DNA of 64,000 bases, taken from the NCBI RefSeq assembly GCF_000425905.1, contig NZ_AUEI01000004.1, forward strand, positions 1-64,000, in the 5' to 3' direction. The DNA comes from Lactobacillus psittaci DSM 15354 (lineage in GTDB: Bacteria; Bacillota; Bacilli; Lactobacillales; Lactobacillaceae). The notes below the pieces were generated by a model. That model worked only from the letters and a program-made list of their open reading frames with translations. It ran no database searches and had not been told where the DNA came from. Positions 39,158 through 46,760 of the stretch are shown here, piece by piece; position 1 is the stretch's first letter, and the number at the start of each line of letters is the position of its first letter. Made by a program: the position numbers and the translations under genes.

Positions 39158-39937
39158 TTAATCTTCGTCAGCTTCGTTAGCTACTTCTTCCATTGACTTT
39201 TCGCCATCTGAAGTAGCCTTTGCAGCCATTTCTTCTTCAACATCAGCATCGTCTTCGCCTTGCTTACCTTCAATTACAGCATCTGCCATAGCACCTGCAA
39301 TTAAACGGATAGCACGAATAGCGTCGTCGTTTGCTGGAATAATTACGTCGATTGGGTCTGGATCAGTGTTAGTGTCAACCATAGCAACAACTGGAATACC
39401 AAGCTTGTTAGCTTCGTGAACAGCAATCTTTTCCTTCTTAGGGTCAACAACAAACATTACATCTGGAATTCTTGGCATATCTTCGATACCACCAAGGAAT
39501 CTTTGTAACTTGTCCATTTCCTTAGTCAAAAGTGCAACTTCCTTCTTTGGTAATAAGTCGAAAGTGCCGTCTTCTGACATAGCCTTTAATTGCTTCAAAC
39601 GCTTAACTCTACTTTGGATAGTAGTCCAGTTAGTCAAAGTACCACCTAACCAACGTTGGTTAACGTAGTATTGACCTGCACGAGTAGCTTCTTCCTTAAT
39701 AGCTTCTTGTGCTTGTTTCTTAGTACCTACAAATAAGAAAACGCCATCGTTTTGTGCAACAGCCTTAACGTAGTTGTAAGCATCACCTAACATCTTAATA
39801 GTCTTTTGCAAGTCGATGATGTAAATACCATTTCTTTGAGTAAAGATGTATGGCTTCATCTTTGGATCCCATCTTCTAGTTTGGTGACCAAAGTGAACAC
39901 CAGCTTCAAGCAATTGCTTCATTGTTACAACTGACAT
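39158..39937 (-). CDS. rpsB: 30S ribosomal protein S2
   Basis: Protein of the small subunit back, 259 residues. It begins [23 protein letters not shown] and has FVDPKKE-type and [13 protein letters not shown] segments conserved in S2, with an acidic C-terminal tail of about 35 residues ([13 protein letters not shown]). AGGAGG precedes the ATG. A leader of about 120 nt with regulatory-looking structure precedes it. rpsB and tsf are co-transcribed. Confidence 0.98.
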   Translation of the reverse strand: MSVVTMKQLLEAGVHFGHQTRRWDPKMKPYIFTQRNGIYIIDLQKTIKMLGDAYNYVKAVAQNDGVFLFVGTKKQAQEAIKEEATRAGQYYVNQRWLGGTLTNWTTIQSRVKRLKQLKAMSEDGTFDLLPKKEVALLTKEMDKLQRFLGGIEDMPRIPDVMFVVDPKKEKIAVHEANKLGIPVVAMVDTNTDPDPIDVIIPANDDAIRAIRLIAGAMADAVIEGKQGEDDADVEEEMAAKATSDGEKSMEEVANEADED

Positions 39938-39966
39938 AAAAATATCCTCCTATGGTTTAATACCTC

Positions 39967-40021
39967 TCAAGGGATCAACTCAGTACTTGACCTTGCGGCA
40001 CCATATACTAATCGCCCTTGA
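39967..40021 (-). promoter_or_regulatory. Structured rpsB leader, candidate S2 autoregulatory element
   Basis: On the minus strand TCAAGGG (40015-40021) pairs with CCCTTGA (39967-39973) to close a 55-nt element. An alternative helix pairs AAGGTCAA with TTGATCCCTT inside it, using the same CCCTT. The element ends about 17 bases before the rpsB ribosome binding site. Autogenous control by S2 is known in other bacteria; here it is inferred from position and pairing. Confidence 0.5.
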
Positions 40022-40064
40022 TGTGTGTTTATTTATTTTTATATGCAATAACGCATACTCATTG

Positions 40065-40093
40065 ATTGTATCAAAGCAATAATATATTTTCAA
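40065..40093 (-). promoter_or_regulatory. Candidate promoter of rpsB-tsf
   Basis: On the minus strand TTGAAA (40088-40093), a 17-bp spacer and TACAAT (40065-40070). Transcription would start near 40058, giving a leader of about 120 nt. Confidence 0.65.
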
Positions 40094-40110
40094 GCTTAAA
40101 ATATGTACAT

Positions 40111-41121
40111 TTAATAGTCTACATTGTGTTCTTTCAAAAATTGCTCTTTCCAGGCTCTTGTATGATGTTTGAACCAATATTCTCGTTTTAAAGCTTGCTG
40201 TTTATCTAAAAAAGTTTCATGATAAATCATTTTTACTGGTCTTCTACTTTTGGTATATTTGGCTCCTTTCCCACTATTATGGGCATTTAGACGATGATCT
40301 AGATTCGTCGTAAAACCACCGTAAAAAGTATTATCACTGCAAAGTAAAACATAAAAATAGTATTTTTGCTCTAACTGCTTATCATCTGCTAAAAGATATT
40401 GACTTATTTCTGGATTATAATGTCCATTCTCTGTTTGTGTCATGATTGGATTTTTTAAAATAAGCCCGTCATTAGCACCATTTTTACTTGCTACAATTAC
40501 AATCAAATTGCATTCTTTAGCGTCATTTGAACAATATGGCTGGACTTTTTTTACTGGTAAATTATATTTTTGGCAATAATAGCATATCTCACCTAAGCGT
40601 TCTGGGCGATGCACCATAACAAGTCGCCCCTTATTCTTCAATACTTGACTAGCCTGAAAAATAATATGCTCTAAATCAATCAAAATTTCATGACGGGCAA
40701 TAGCTTTTTTCTCATTTGGATTCACTTTGTGGCCTGGCGCTACCTTAAAATATGGTGGATTCACCAAAACCAAGTTATTTTGCCTTCCTACAAACTTAAC
40801 AGCATCATTTACATCCCCCAAAAAAGGTTCAATTCGATTTTCTAAATGGTTAAGCTCAAGTGATCTTTTGCTTTGATCATATGCATGTTCTTGAATTTCA
40901 ATTGTTTTAAAATGAGCCTCACTATGATAGGCCAAATAAATACTGGCCGCACCATTACCGGCACAAAATTCTACAATCTGGTCTCGATCTTTAATATAAT
41001 CCAAGCAATTTGCCGCCAGCAAAACTGTATCAAGAGAAAAACTAAAAGCTTGTTTATCTTGAATTATTTGTATCTGATCACTATAAATATGATCTATTTT
41101 TTCGCCATCTTTAAGTTTCAT
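40111..41121 (-). CDS. TrmN6-like methyltransferase fused to a GIY-YIG nuclease domain
   Basis: A 336-residue two-domain protein. Residues about 1-245 are a class I SAM-dependent methyltransferase: SAM loop EFCAGNGAAS at 51-60 and NPPY at 121-124, typical of N6-adenine modification; the closest family is TrmN6/YabB, which methylates A37 of a tRNA. Residues about 254-330 are a small GIY-YIG domain of the YazA/UPF0213 type: FYV at 256-258, YGG at 267-269 in place of YIG, Arg277 and Glu314 (KREYW). In Bacillus these are separate neighbouring genes (yabB, yazA); here they are one continuous frame. The nuclease activity and joint role are not established. Confidence 0.88.
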   Translation of the reverse strand: MKLKDGEKIDHIYSDQIQIIQDKQAFSFSLDTVLLAANCLDYIKDRDQIVEFCAGNGAASIYLAYHSEAHFKTIEIQEHAYDQSKRSLELNHLENRIEPFLGDVNDAVKFVGRQNNLVLVNPPYFKVAPGHKVNPNEKKAIARHEILIDLEHIIFQASQVLKNKGRLVMVHRPERLGEICYYCQKYNLPVKKVQPYCSNDAKECNLIVIVASKNGANDGLILKNPIMTQTENGHYNPEISQYLLADDKQLEQKYYFYVLLCSDNTFYGGFTTNLDHRLNAHNSGKGAKYTKSRRPVKMIYHETFLDKQQALKREYWFKHHTRAWKEQFLKEHNVDY

Positions 41122-41131
41122 AATTAGATTT

Positions 41132-41159
41132 TTGTCCTTTTCATCTTATCTGATATAAT
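41132..41159 (+). promoter_or_regulatory. Promoter of the PlsC-like acyltransferase gene
   Basis: TTGTCC (41132-41137), a 16-bp spacer and a perfect TATAAT (41154-41159), 25 bp before the ATG, with TTGGAGG as ribosome binding site. Confidence 0.7.
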
Positions 41160-41184
41160 AAGTCTACAATATTGGAGGTAATTT

Positions 41185-41799
41185 ATGTTTTATAAAATAA
41201 TTCGGCCAATCGTTCGATTTATTGTATGGGTATTAAATGGACGACTTCATGTCCATAATAAAGACCGACTTCCCCAAGGGAATTTTGTCTTAATTGCCCC
41301 TCATCGAACTTGGTTTGAGCCTATTTTATTCGCCTTAGCAACAAGTCCAACAACTTATTTGTTTATGGCAAAAAAAGAATTATTTAAAAATCCGATTTTA
41401 AGTTTTATTTTAAAACACGCAGGTGCATTTCCAGTTGATAGAAAAAATCCTGGTCCATCTGTTATTAAAATTCCAGTTAAAGGTCTAAAAAAAGGGAAAG
41501 ATTCAGTAATGATTTTCCCATCTGGGACTCGTCATTCTGCTGAATTAAAAAGTGGTGCATTTGTAATTGCAAAAATGTCCAATAAACCACTAGTTCCGAT
41601 TGTTTTTCAAGGCCCCCTTACCTTTAGTGGCTTACTAAAGAGAAAAGGGTTAGAAGTAAATATCGGTAACCCAATTACAATTAATCGGAAGACAAAAGTC
41701 GATAAAGATACTACGGAAATTTTATACCAACAAGTAGAAAAAGCTTGGGATAAACTTGACCAAGAACTTGATCCTAACTTTAAATATATTCCTAAATAA
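41185..41799 (+). CDS. plsC: 1-acyl-sn-glycerol-3-phosphate acyltransferase (PlsC family)
   Basis: Expected to acylate lysophosphatidic acid to phosphatidic acid at the membrane. The 204-residue protein has an N-terminal hydrophobic segment, then the acyltransferase blocks: APHRTWFEP (block I, His40), GAFPVDR (block II), FPSGTRHSAE (block III) and KPLVPIVFQGP (block IV). Two key positions differ from the textbook family: the HX4D Asp is Glu45, and EGTR reads SGTR (113-116). Lactobacilli often carry such variants, as far as I recall, so activity is likely but not certain. It is monocistronic. Confidence 0.85.
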   Translation: MFYKIIRPIVRFIVWVLNGRLHVHNKDRLPQGNFVLIAPHRTWFEPILFALATSPTTYLFMAKKELFKNPILSFILKHAGAFPVDRKNPGPSVIKIPVKGLKKGKDSVMIFPSGTRHSAELKSGAFVIAKMSNKPLVPIVFQGPLTFSGLLKRKGLEVNIGNPITINRKTKVDKDTTEILYQQVEKAWDKLDQELDPNFKYIPK

Positions 41800-41802
41800 G
41801 CA

Positions 41803-41834
41803 AAAGGCATAGTGAAAACTATGCCTTCTTTTTA
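41803..41834. terminator. Bidirectional terminator between plsC and the ABC exporter
   Basis: AAAAGGCATAGT/ACTATGCCTTCTTTTT, between two convergent genes. Confidence 0.85.
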
Positions 41835-43616
41835 TGCCCGATTCTGTTGTAACCGGTACAAATTATAATAATAACCCTGTTTTGACATTAATTGCTGGTG
41901 ATTTCCTTTTTCAACAATTTGACCTTTATCCAAAACTATAATCTGGTTAGCATCTTTAATAGTTGACAATCTATGTGCTATTGCCAAAGTAGTCCGACCA
42001 GCTCGCAGTCTGGCAAGTCCTTCTTGAATTAAGCTTTCAGTTTCGGTATCAATATTAGCTGTTGCTTCATCAAGCACTAACACTTTGGGGTCAGTAACCA
42101 AGGTACGAGCAAATGAGATTAATTGCCGTTCGCCCATAGAAAATTCACTACCGCCTTCAATTACTTTCGTTTGATACTTATCAGGTAACTTTTCAATAAA
42201 TTGATTAGCTTGAACCTGTTCAGCGGCCGCTTTAACAGCATCATCAGAAATTTTTTGATTATAAAGTCTAATATTTGAAGCAACTGTGCCATAAAACATA
42301 AATGGTTCTTGTAAAACCAGACCTAATTTTGCTCGGAGCTCTTCTTTGGAGAATTTACGAATATCTTGACCATCTAATAAAATTTGTCCCTTTTGGAATT
42401 CATAAAATCTCATCATAATATTGATAATAGAACTTTTTCCACTTCCAGTATGTCCAACAATTCCCAAAGTTTCTCCCGGATTAACAGTAAAAGAAACATC
42501 TTTTAAAACGTCATTTTTACCATCATAAGAAAAATAAACATGTTTAAATTCGATTTTTCCCTTTGAAATCACTGCATCGGACTTTTCGCTTTGTTTAGGC
42601 TCTAATTCTGTTTCATCTAAAATTCTAAAAATTCTTTTTCCTGCAACTATCCCATCTGTAAAACTAGTTAAAGAATCCATCATACTACTAATAGGATTGA
42701 AAAAACTTTGAACATAATTAGAAAATGCATAGATAACACCTGCGGCTACAAAACTAGTTCTCAAAGGGAAGCCAAAATAAGCAAGACTAGCAACTAAAGC
42801 CACATTATACAAAAGACTAGTTAAGGGAGAAAGCATTATAGAATTCATCTTGATCAACTTAATTCTAGTCTTAAGTTGGTCATTATTAATCTTTTCAAAT
42901 TCAGCTTGAACTCTATTTTCCTGTTTGAATTGCTGGATTACACTAATACCACTAATAGTTTCGTTCAATTTAGTGTTAATCAAACTATTTCTGGCACGAT
43001 ATTCCCGATAGAGTTTTGAATTCAAATATGAATACAACCACATTACAAACATCAAAATAGGGATAAAAATTAAAATTAAAAAACTTGCGGCCTTATCTGT
43101 ATAATACATCGCAAAGAAGGCAGTAATCATTGAGATAAAACCAATTAAAACTGTAGAGAACATTCCCAAAAAGGTGCTCAAAGCCATCGTATCATTTGTT
43201 ACCCGAGACAAAATTGAACCCGCAGGTACTTGATCAAAATAGCGCATCCCCAACTGATGTAATTTGCTATAAACTACCCGCCTAATATGTTCAAGCGTCT
43301 TTTCTCCGGCTAATGCATAAGTAAATTCATACGAGAATTGTAAAAAGGCTTTCAGAAATAACCCAATCAAATAAATTGCAGCTACACCATAAATAATTTG
43401 CCATGTTGCACTTTTATAAGCTAGGAAATTATCCATATAGTATTGCAAAAATCTAGGCAAAAACATATTGATGACACTTACCAGAACTGCTCCGATTAGA
43501 GCAAATAAGAAATAATACTTATAAAATTTGGCAAAGCTCAAAATCCTTTTTAAAATTTGCTTTTGCTCAGAGAAACTAACAGCTTTTGACCAGTCAGATT
43601 CAAACTTTTTATTCAT
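41832..43616 (-). CDS. ABC exporter half-transporter, LmrD-like subunit
   Basis: A fused membrane-ATPase subunit of about 594 residues: six transmembrane helices (to about 320), then the nucleotide-binding domain with Walker A GIVGHTGSGKSS, Q-loop LVLQEPFMF, Walker B VLVLDEATANID with the catalytic Glu, and the H-loop AHRLST. The signature reads FSMGERQ instead of LSGGQ. With the partner's Asp in Walker B, this gives one active and one degenerate site, as in LmrCD and BmrCD drug/lipid exporters. The start is taken as ATG 43616; GTG 43625 and TTG 43628 are in frame. The gene overlaps the upstream subunit gene. Confidence 0.9.
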   Translation of the reverse strand: MNKKFESDWSKAVSFSEQKQILKRILSFAKFYKYYFLFALIGAVLVSVINMFLPRFLQYYMDNFLAYKSATWQIIYGVAAIYLIGLFLKAFLQFSYEFTYALAGEKTLEHIRRVVYSKLHQLGMRYFDQVPAGSILSRVTNDTMALSTFLGMFSTVLIGFISMITAFFAMYYTDKAASFLILIFIPILMFVMWLYSYLNSKLYREYRARNSLINTKLNETISGISVIQQFKQENRVQAEFEKINNDQLKTRIKLIKMNSIMLSPLTSLLYNVALVASLAYFGFPLRTSFVAAGVIYAFSNYVQSFFNPISSMMDSLTSFTDGIVAGKRIFRILDETELEPKQSEKSDAVISKGKIEFKHVYFSYDGKNDVLKDVSFTVNPGETLGIVGHTGSGKSSIINIMMRFYEFQKGQILLDGQDIRKFSKEELRAKLGLVLQEPFMFYGTVASNIRLYNQKISDDAVKAAAEQVQANQFIEKLPDKYQTKVIEGGSEFSMGERQLISFARTLVTDPKVLVLDEATANIDTETESLIQEGLARLRAGRTTLAIAHRLSTIKDANQIIVLDKGQIVEKGNHQQLMSKQGYYYNLYRLQQNRA

Positions 43617-45363
43617 TTTCTTCACCAACCTCCTTCGCTAATTCTTGTTTATCCCACATTTCTTTATACCAGCCACCTAAAGCTAATAATTCATCATGAG
43701 TTCCCCGTTCAACAACTTGCCCATTTTTTAAGACTAAAATTAAATCTGCTTTCATAACACTGCTTAAACGATGCGCTGAAATAACAACTGAACGCTTTCT
43801 GGTTTGCTTTCTTAATTGGCTTAAAATTTCTGTTTCTGTCTTTGCATCAACCGCTGATAAAGCATCATCTAAAATTAGCAACTGACTATTTTTTAGTAAT
43901 GCACGAGCAATCGCCATCCGTTGTCTTTGCCCACCAGACAAGGAAACACCATTTTCTCCAATTAAGGTATCATATCCATCAGGGAATGCTAAGATATCCT
44001 CATGCAAAGCTGCTAGCTTGGCGGCGGTTTCAATTTCCGCTTGACTTGCAGTAGGATTTGAAAACGCAATATTATCACGCACCGACATTGAGAACAAGAA
44101 GTTCTCTTGTGGAACATAAGCAATTTGATTTAAATAAGCATCCATGGAAAGTTGGCGAATGTCTTGATCTCCCAAGGTAATTTTTCCTTGGTAATTATCA
44201 AAATCTCGCATAATCAGTTCAATTAAACTAGTTTTCCCGGATCCCACCTTACCAACTAAACCTAGGGTTTGGCCCGGTTTTAGTTCAAATTCAATATCTT
44301 TTAAAACTAATTGCTTTTGATCATCTGGATATGAAAAAGACTTAATATTTGCAGATAAAATTGGATTTTCCGGTATCTCCTTATTTTCTGAATGATCAAT
44401 AATCGCACTCTTTTCCGATAAAATTTTCATCACCCGATCATAACTTGCACTACCTCTTTCGATTAAATTAAATAAGTAACCAATTGCAAATAAAGGCCAA
44501 TCTAGTGCGCCAATATAGGCAATAAACGAAACTAATTGTCCAATATTAATTTGATTATTTTGAACTAAATAACCTCCGTAAACAATCGTAATTATATAGG
44601 TTGCGCCAATAATCAAAGTAGTCAATGGATCATATAATGAATCAATTTTAAATACTCGTCGATTTATCTTTATTGTCTTAAATGTTAAATCATTAAAGAC
44701 TCTTGCATCTTCATCAGCTTGATTAAATGCTTTAAGAACTTTAATTCCTTTCAAAGACTCTTGCGTGTGGTTATTCAATTCAGAAAAAGCTGCTTGACTG
44801 GCATCATATGCAGCATGTAGCCTAACACCAAGTTTTCTTGCCATAACAGCAAGAAGTGGCATAGGTAGCATAGCAAACAAAGTTAATCTCCAGTCCACAA
44901 AGACCATCATGGCAATAATGGTAGTACCACCAGTAAACAATGCATCAACCAGTGATAAAACGCCATCACCAGCAACCAAATTGATGGCAGTTAAGTCATT
45001 AGTAGCATGTGCCATCAAGTCGCCAGTTCTATGTTTTAGGTAAAAGCTTGCATCCATCTTCAAAAAATGAGCGTATAACTTACTTCTAAATTCTTTTTCA
45101 AGATATTGTGCCCCGCCCCAGATATAGCTACGCCAGACAAAGCGAAAAAGATAGAGTAAAAGTGCAGCTAATAAAATTCCAAACAAGTAAAGAAAGAATT
45201 CTGTCCAAGAGATTTGACCAAGACTTAATTTCTCAGCAATTTTCCCTAAAACTAAAGGTGGAACTAAATTAGCAAACGAAGTCAATATTAGAAAAAGAAT
45301 ACCAATTGTATATCGTTTTTTATATTTTTTGAAGAACCAACTTAATTTTTTGAAAATATCCAT
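43609..45363 (-). CDS. ABC exporter half-transporter, LmrC-like subunit
   Basis: A 584-residue subunit with six transmembrane helices followed by a nucleotide-binding domain: Walker A GLVGKVGSGKTS, Q-loop YVPQENFLF, canonical signature VSLSGGQRQRMAIARALL, and Walker B LLILDDALSAVD, with Asp at the catalytic Glu position. This complements the partner's non-canonical signature, so the two form a heterodimeric exporter with one degenerate ATP site. Substrate may be drugs, lipids or peptides; the sequence does not say. RBS AGAGGAGGAG; its candidate promoter begins in the terminator of the yneF-type gene. Confidence 0.9.
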   Translation of the reverse strand: MDIFKKLSWFFKKYKKRYTIGILFLILTSFANLVPPLVLGKIAEKLSLGQISWTEFFLYLFGILLAALLLYLFRFVWRSYIWGGAQYLEKEFRSKLYAHFLKMDASFYLKHRTGDLMAHATNDLTAINLVAGDGVLSLVDALFTGGTTIIAMMVFVDWRLTLFAMLPMPLLAVMARKLGVRLHAAYDASQAAFSELNNHTQESLKGIKVLKAFNQADEDARVFNDLTFKTIKINRRVFKIDSLYDPLTTLIIGATYIITIVYGGYLVQNNQINIGQLVSFIAYIGALDWPLFAIGYLFNLIERGSASYDRVMKILSEKSAIIDHSENKEIPENPILSANIKSFSYPDDQKQLVLKDIEFELKPGQTLGLVGKVGSGKTSLIELIMRDFDNYQGKITLGDQDIRQLSMDAYLNQIAYVPQENFLFSMSVRDNIAFSNPTASQAEIETAAKLAALHEDILAFPDGYDTLIGENGVSLSGGQRQRMAIARALLKNSQLLILDDALSAVDAKTETEILSQLRKQTRKRSVVISAHRLSSVMKADLILVLKNGQVVERGTHDELLALGGWYKEMWDKQELAKEVGEENE

Positions 45364-45386
45364 AAACTCCTCCTCTTATTTTTTTA

Positions 45387-45415
45387 ATTATAAATATAAA
45401 AAAAGAGCGGGACAA
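45387..45415 (-). promoter_or_regulatory. Candidate promoter of the ABC exporter operon
   Basis: On the minus strand TTGTCC (45410-45415), a 17-bp spacer and TATAAT (45387-45392). The -35 lies in the loop of the preceding terminator, and the predicted transcript starts only about 17 nt before the ATG. Confidence 0.5.
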
Positions 45416-45426
45416 TTATCCCGCTC
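45396..45426 (-). terminator. Terminator of the small-gene pair next to lexA
   Basis: On the minus strand GAGCGGGA/TCCCGCTC followed by seven T. Confidence 0.87.
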
Positions 45427-45441
45427 AGTTAAGCTACTTTT

Positions 45442-45666
45442 TTACTTTGCTTTTTGTTGATGCTTCATCATGTTCATCACTTGGTTAACCTTCTTTGCAG
45501 ATGGCTTTTGTCCCATTTGTGACATCATTGCAACAATCATATCTTCATTAACTGGTGGATTGTCCTGAAAGTACTTCTTCATGTATGCACGAGCACCGTA
45601 GAATCCACCTACAAGCCCGATAAGTAAACCAATAATAACTAAAACAATTGCTAATCCAATATTCAT
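45442..45666 (-). CDS. UPF0154 (YneF) family small membrane protein
   Basis: A 74-residue protein with one N-terminal transmembrane helix (LAIVLVIIGLLIGLVGGFYGAR) and a short soluble tail with NPPVNEDMIVAMMSQMGQKPS, the signature of UPF0154/YneF. The function is unknown. In Bacillus its relatives lie near lexA, as here. It follows the DUF896 gene by about 20 bp and ends at a strong terminator. Confidence 0.88.
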   Translation of the reverse strand: MNIGLAIVLVIIGLLIGLVGGFYGARAYMKKYFQDNPPVNEDMIVAMMSQMGQKPSAKKVNQVMNMMKHQQKAK

Positions 45667-45685
45667 AATTATCCTCCAATACTAC

Positions 45686-45934
45686 TTAATCATGTCTTAA
45701 TCCCTTACGTCTTTGTGCTCTTTTAGCCTTTTCAGACGTAATTTCTTTGCCATTTTTATCAATTAAAACTAAATTTTCAATTTGTTGTTTAAATCCCGCT
45801 CTAAAATTGGCGATAAATTTCTTATGAAGTTCTTCCCGTTCTTTTTGTTCTTCAGGAGTTAAGCCTTCTGTTTGCTTTTTATGATATAGCTCGTTAATCC
45901 GTTTGCGAATTTGTTCTTCTTCTTTTTTATCCAT
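45686..45934 (-). CDS. DUF896 (YnzC-like) small protein
   Basis: An 82-residue highly charged soluble protein with KRINELYHKKQTEGLTPEEQ followed by EREELHKKFIANFRAGFK, the DUF896 signature. Bacillus relatives (YnzC) are linked to the SOS region, next to lexA and yneA. Here it is divergent from lexA and shares the intergenic region with its SOS box, so it may respond to DNA damage; this is inference. No biochemical role is known. Confidence 0.87.
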   Translation of the reverse strand: MDKKEEEQIRKRINELYHKKQTEGLTPEEQKEREELHKKFIANFRAGFKQQIENLVLIDKNGKEITSEKAKRAQRRKGLRHD

Positions 45935-46000
45935 AGGTTTTCACCTCACAACAATATTAAGTTTACATTATTATTAAGAAGAAAAAAAGTACTTTTTTCA

Positions 46001-46014
46001 GGAACAGGCGTTTG
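46001..46014. promoter_or_regulatory. LexA (SOS) box
   Basis: GGAACAGGCGTTTG matches the Gram-positive LexA consensus CGAACRNRYGTTYG at 13 of 14 positions. It overlaps the first bases of the -35 element of lexA. The nearby DUF896 gene is divergent, and its promoter may also be covered. Confidence 0.85.
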
Positions 46015-46040
46015 TTATTTTATCTTTACTTTGTTATAAT
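46012..46040 (+). promoter_or_regulatory. lexA promoter
   Basis: TTGTTA (46012-46017), a 17-bp spacer and a perfect TATAAT (46035-46040), 30 bp before the lexA ATG. Confidence 0.8.
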
Positions 46041-46069
46041 TAGGTCAAGAAAAAATACGGAGAAATGAA

Positions 46070-46705
46070 ATGACACTCAAAGAAGATTCAAATCAATTCA
46101 AAATTCTTGAATTTATATATGATACTGTAGAAAGCCGTGGCTTTCCACCAACTGTTCGTGAAATCTGTGAAGCAGTTAACTTATCCTCTACTTCAACCGT
46201 TCACGGCCATCTTAATCGTTTAGTAAAAGCAGGCTACCTATATAAGGACCCAAGTAAGCCTAGAGCTCTTGAAATAACTCAAGATGGTCTTAATGCTCTG
46301 GGAATAGATCCAGGTATTCCATATTTGGGTACTGTGGCAGCTGGTGATCCTGATACTGCCTTAGCAGATGACAGTGGCGTCGAGTTTTATGTTGAACGAC
46401 CTGAAAAGTTCGACAAGCGTGAACCACTATATATGCTTAAAGTTGAAGGTCTGAGTATGATTGAACGTGGCATTTATCCTGAAGATATGGTCATCGTTCG
46501 TCACCAAAATGATGCTTCCTTAGGTGATTTAGTTATTGCCTATACTGAAAATAACGGTACAACTCTTAAGGAACTGACTAAAGACCGTCAAACAAATGAA
46601 TTACGTCTAAAGGCATATAATAAAGAAATGTACCCTGATGACTTATTACCAGATACTCATTTTAAAATTTGTGGCAAAGTTATCTCATTAAATCGAAACT
46701 ACTAA
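46070..46705 (+). CDS. lexA: SOS repressor LexA
   Basis: Represses DNA-damage genes and cleaves itself when stimulated by RecA-ssDNA. The 211-residue protein has an N-terminal winged helix (FPPTVREICEAVNLSSTSTVHGHL), the cleavage site Ala91-Gly92 in VAAGDP, catalytic Ser129 in VEGLSMIERGI and catalytic Lys167 in TTLKEL. The residue before the serine is Leu, whereas most LexA proteins have GDSM. Its own promoter carries an SOS box, giving autoregulation. RBS GGAG. A strong terminator follows. Confidence 0.95.
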   Translation: MTLKEDSNQFKILEFIYDTVESRGFPPTVREICEAVNLSSTSTVHGHLNRLVKAGYLYKDPSKPRALEITQDGLNALGIDPGIPYLGTVAAGDPDTALADDSGVEFYVERPEKFDKREPLYMLKVEGLSMIERGIYPEDMVIVRHQNDASLGDLVIAYTENNGTTLKELTKDRQTNELRLKAYNKEMYPDDLLPDTHFKICGKVISLNRNY

Positions 46706-46736
46706 AAAAAGAAGGTTTTAAAACCTTCTTTTTTTC
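46704..46736. terminator. Bidirectional terminator between lexA and the sucrose PTS gene
   Basis: AAAAAAAGAAGGTTTT/AAAACCTTCTTTTTTT, a symmetrical stem between convergent genes. Confidence 0.87.
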
Positions 46737-46760
46737 TACTCTTATTTTGAGAGATAAATT

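Noticed and set aside
38547-39161. 204-residue open frame on the plus strand
   Set aside because: It is antisense to tsf, which is certain; the frame stays open because of the regular codon usage of the real gene.
39980-40177. 65-residue minus-strand frame spanning the rpsB leader
   Set aside because: Overlaps the leader, the rpsB promoter and the 3' end of the methyltransferase fusion gene; no ribosome binding site.
45983-45998. AAAAAAGTACTTTTTT palindrome between the DUF896 gene and lexA as a second LexA box
   Set aside because: It does not match the GAAC-N4-GTTC pattern; probably A/T-tract symmetry.
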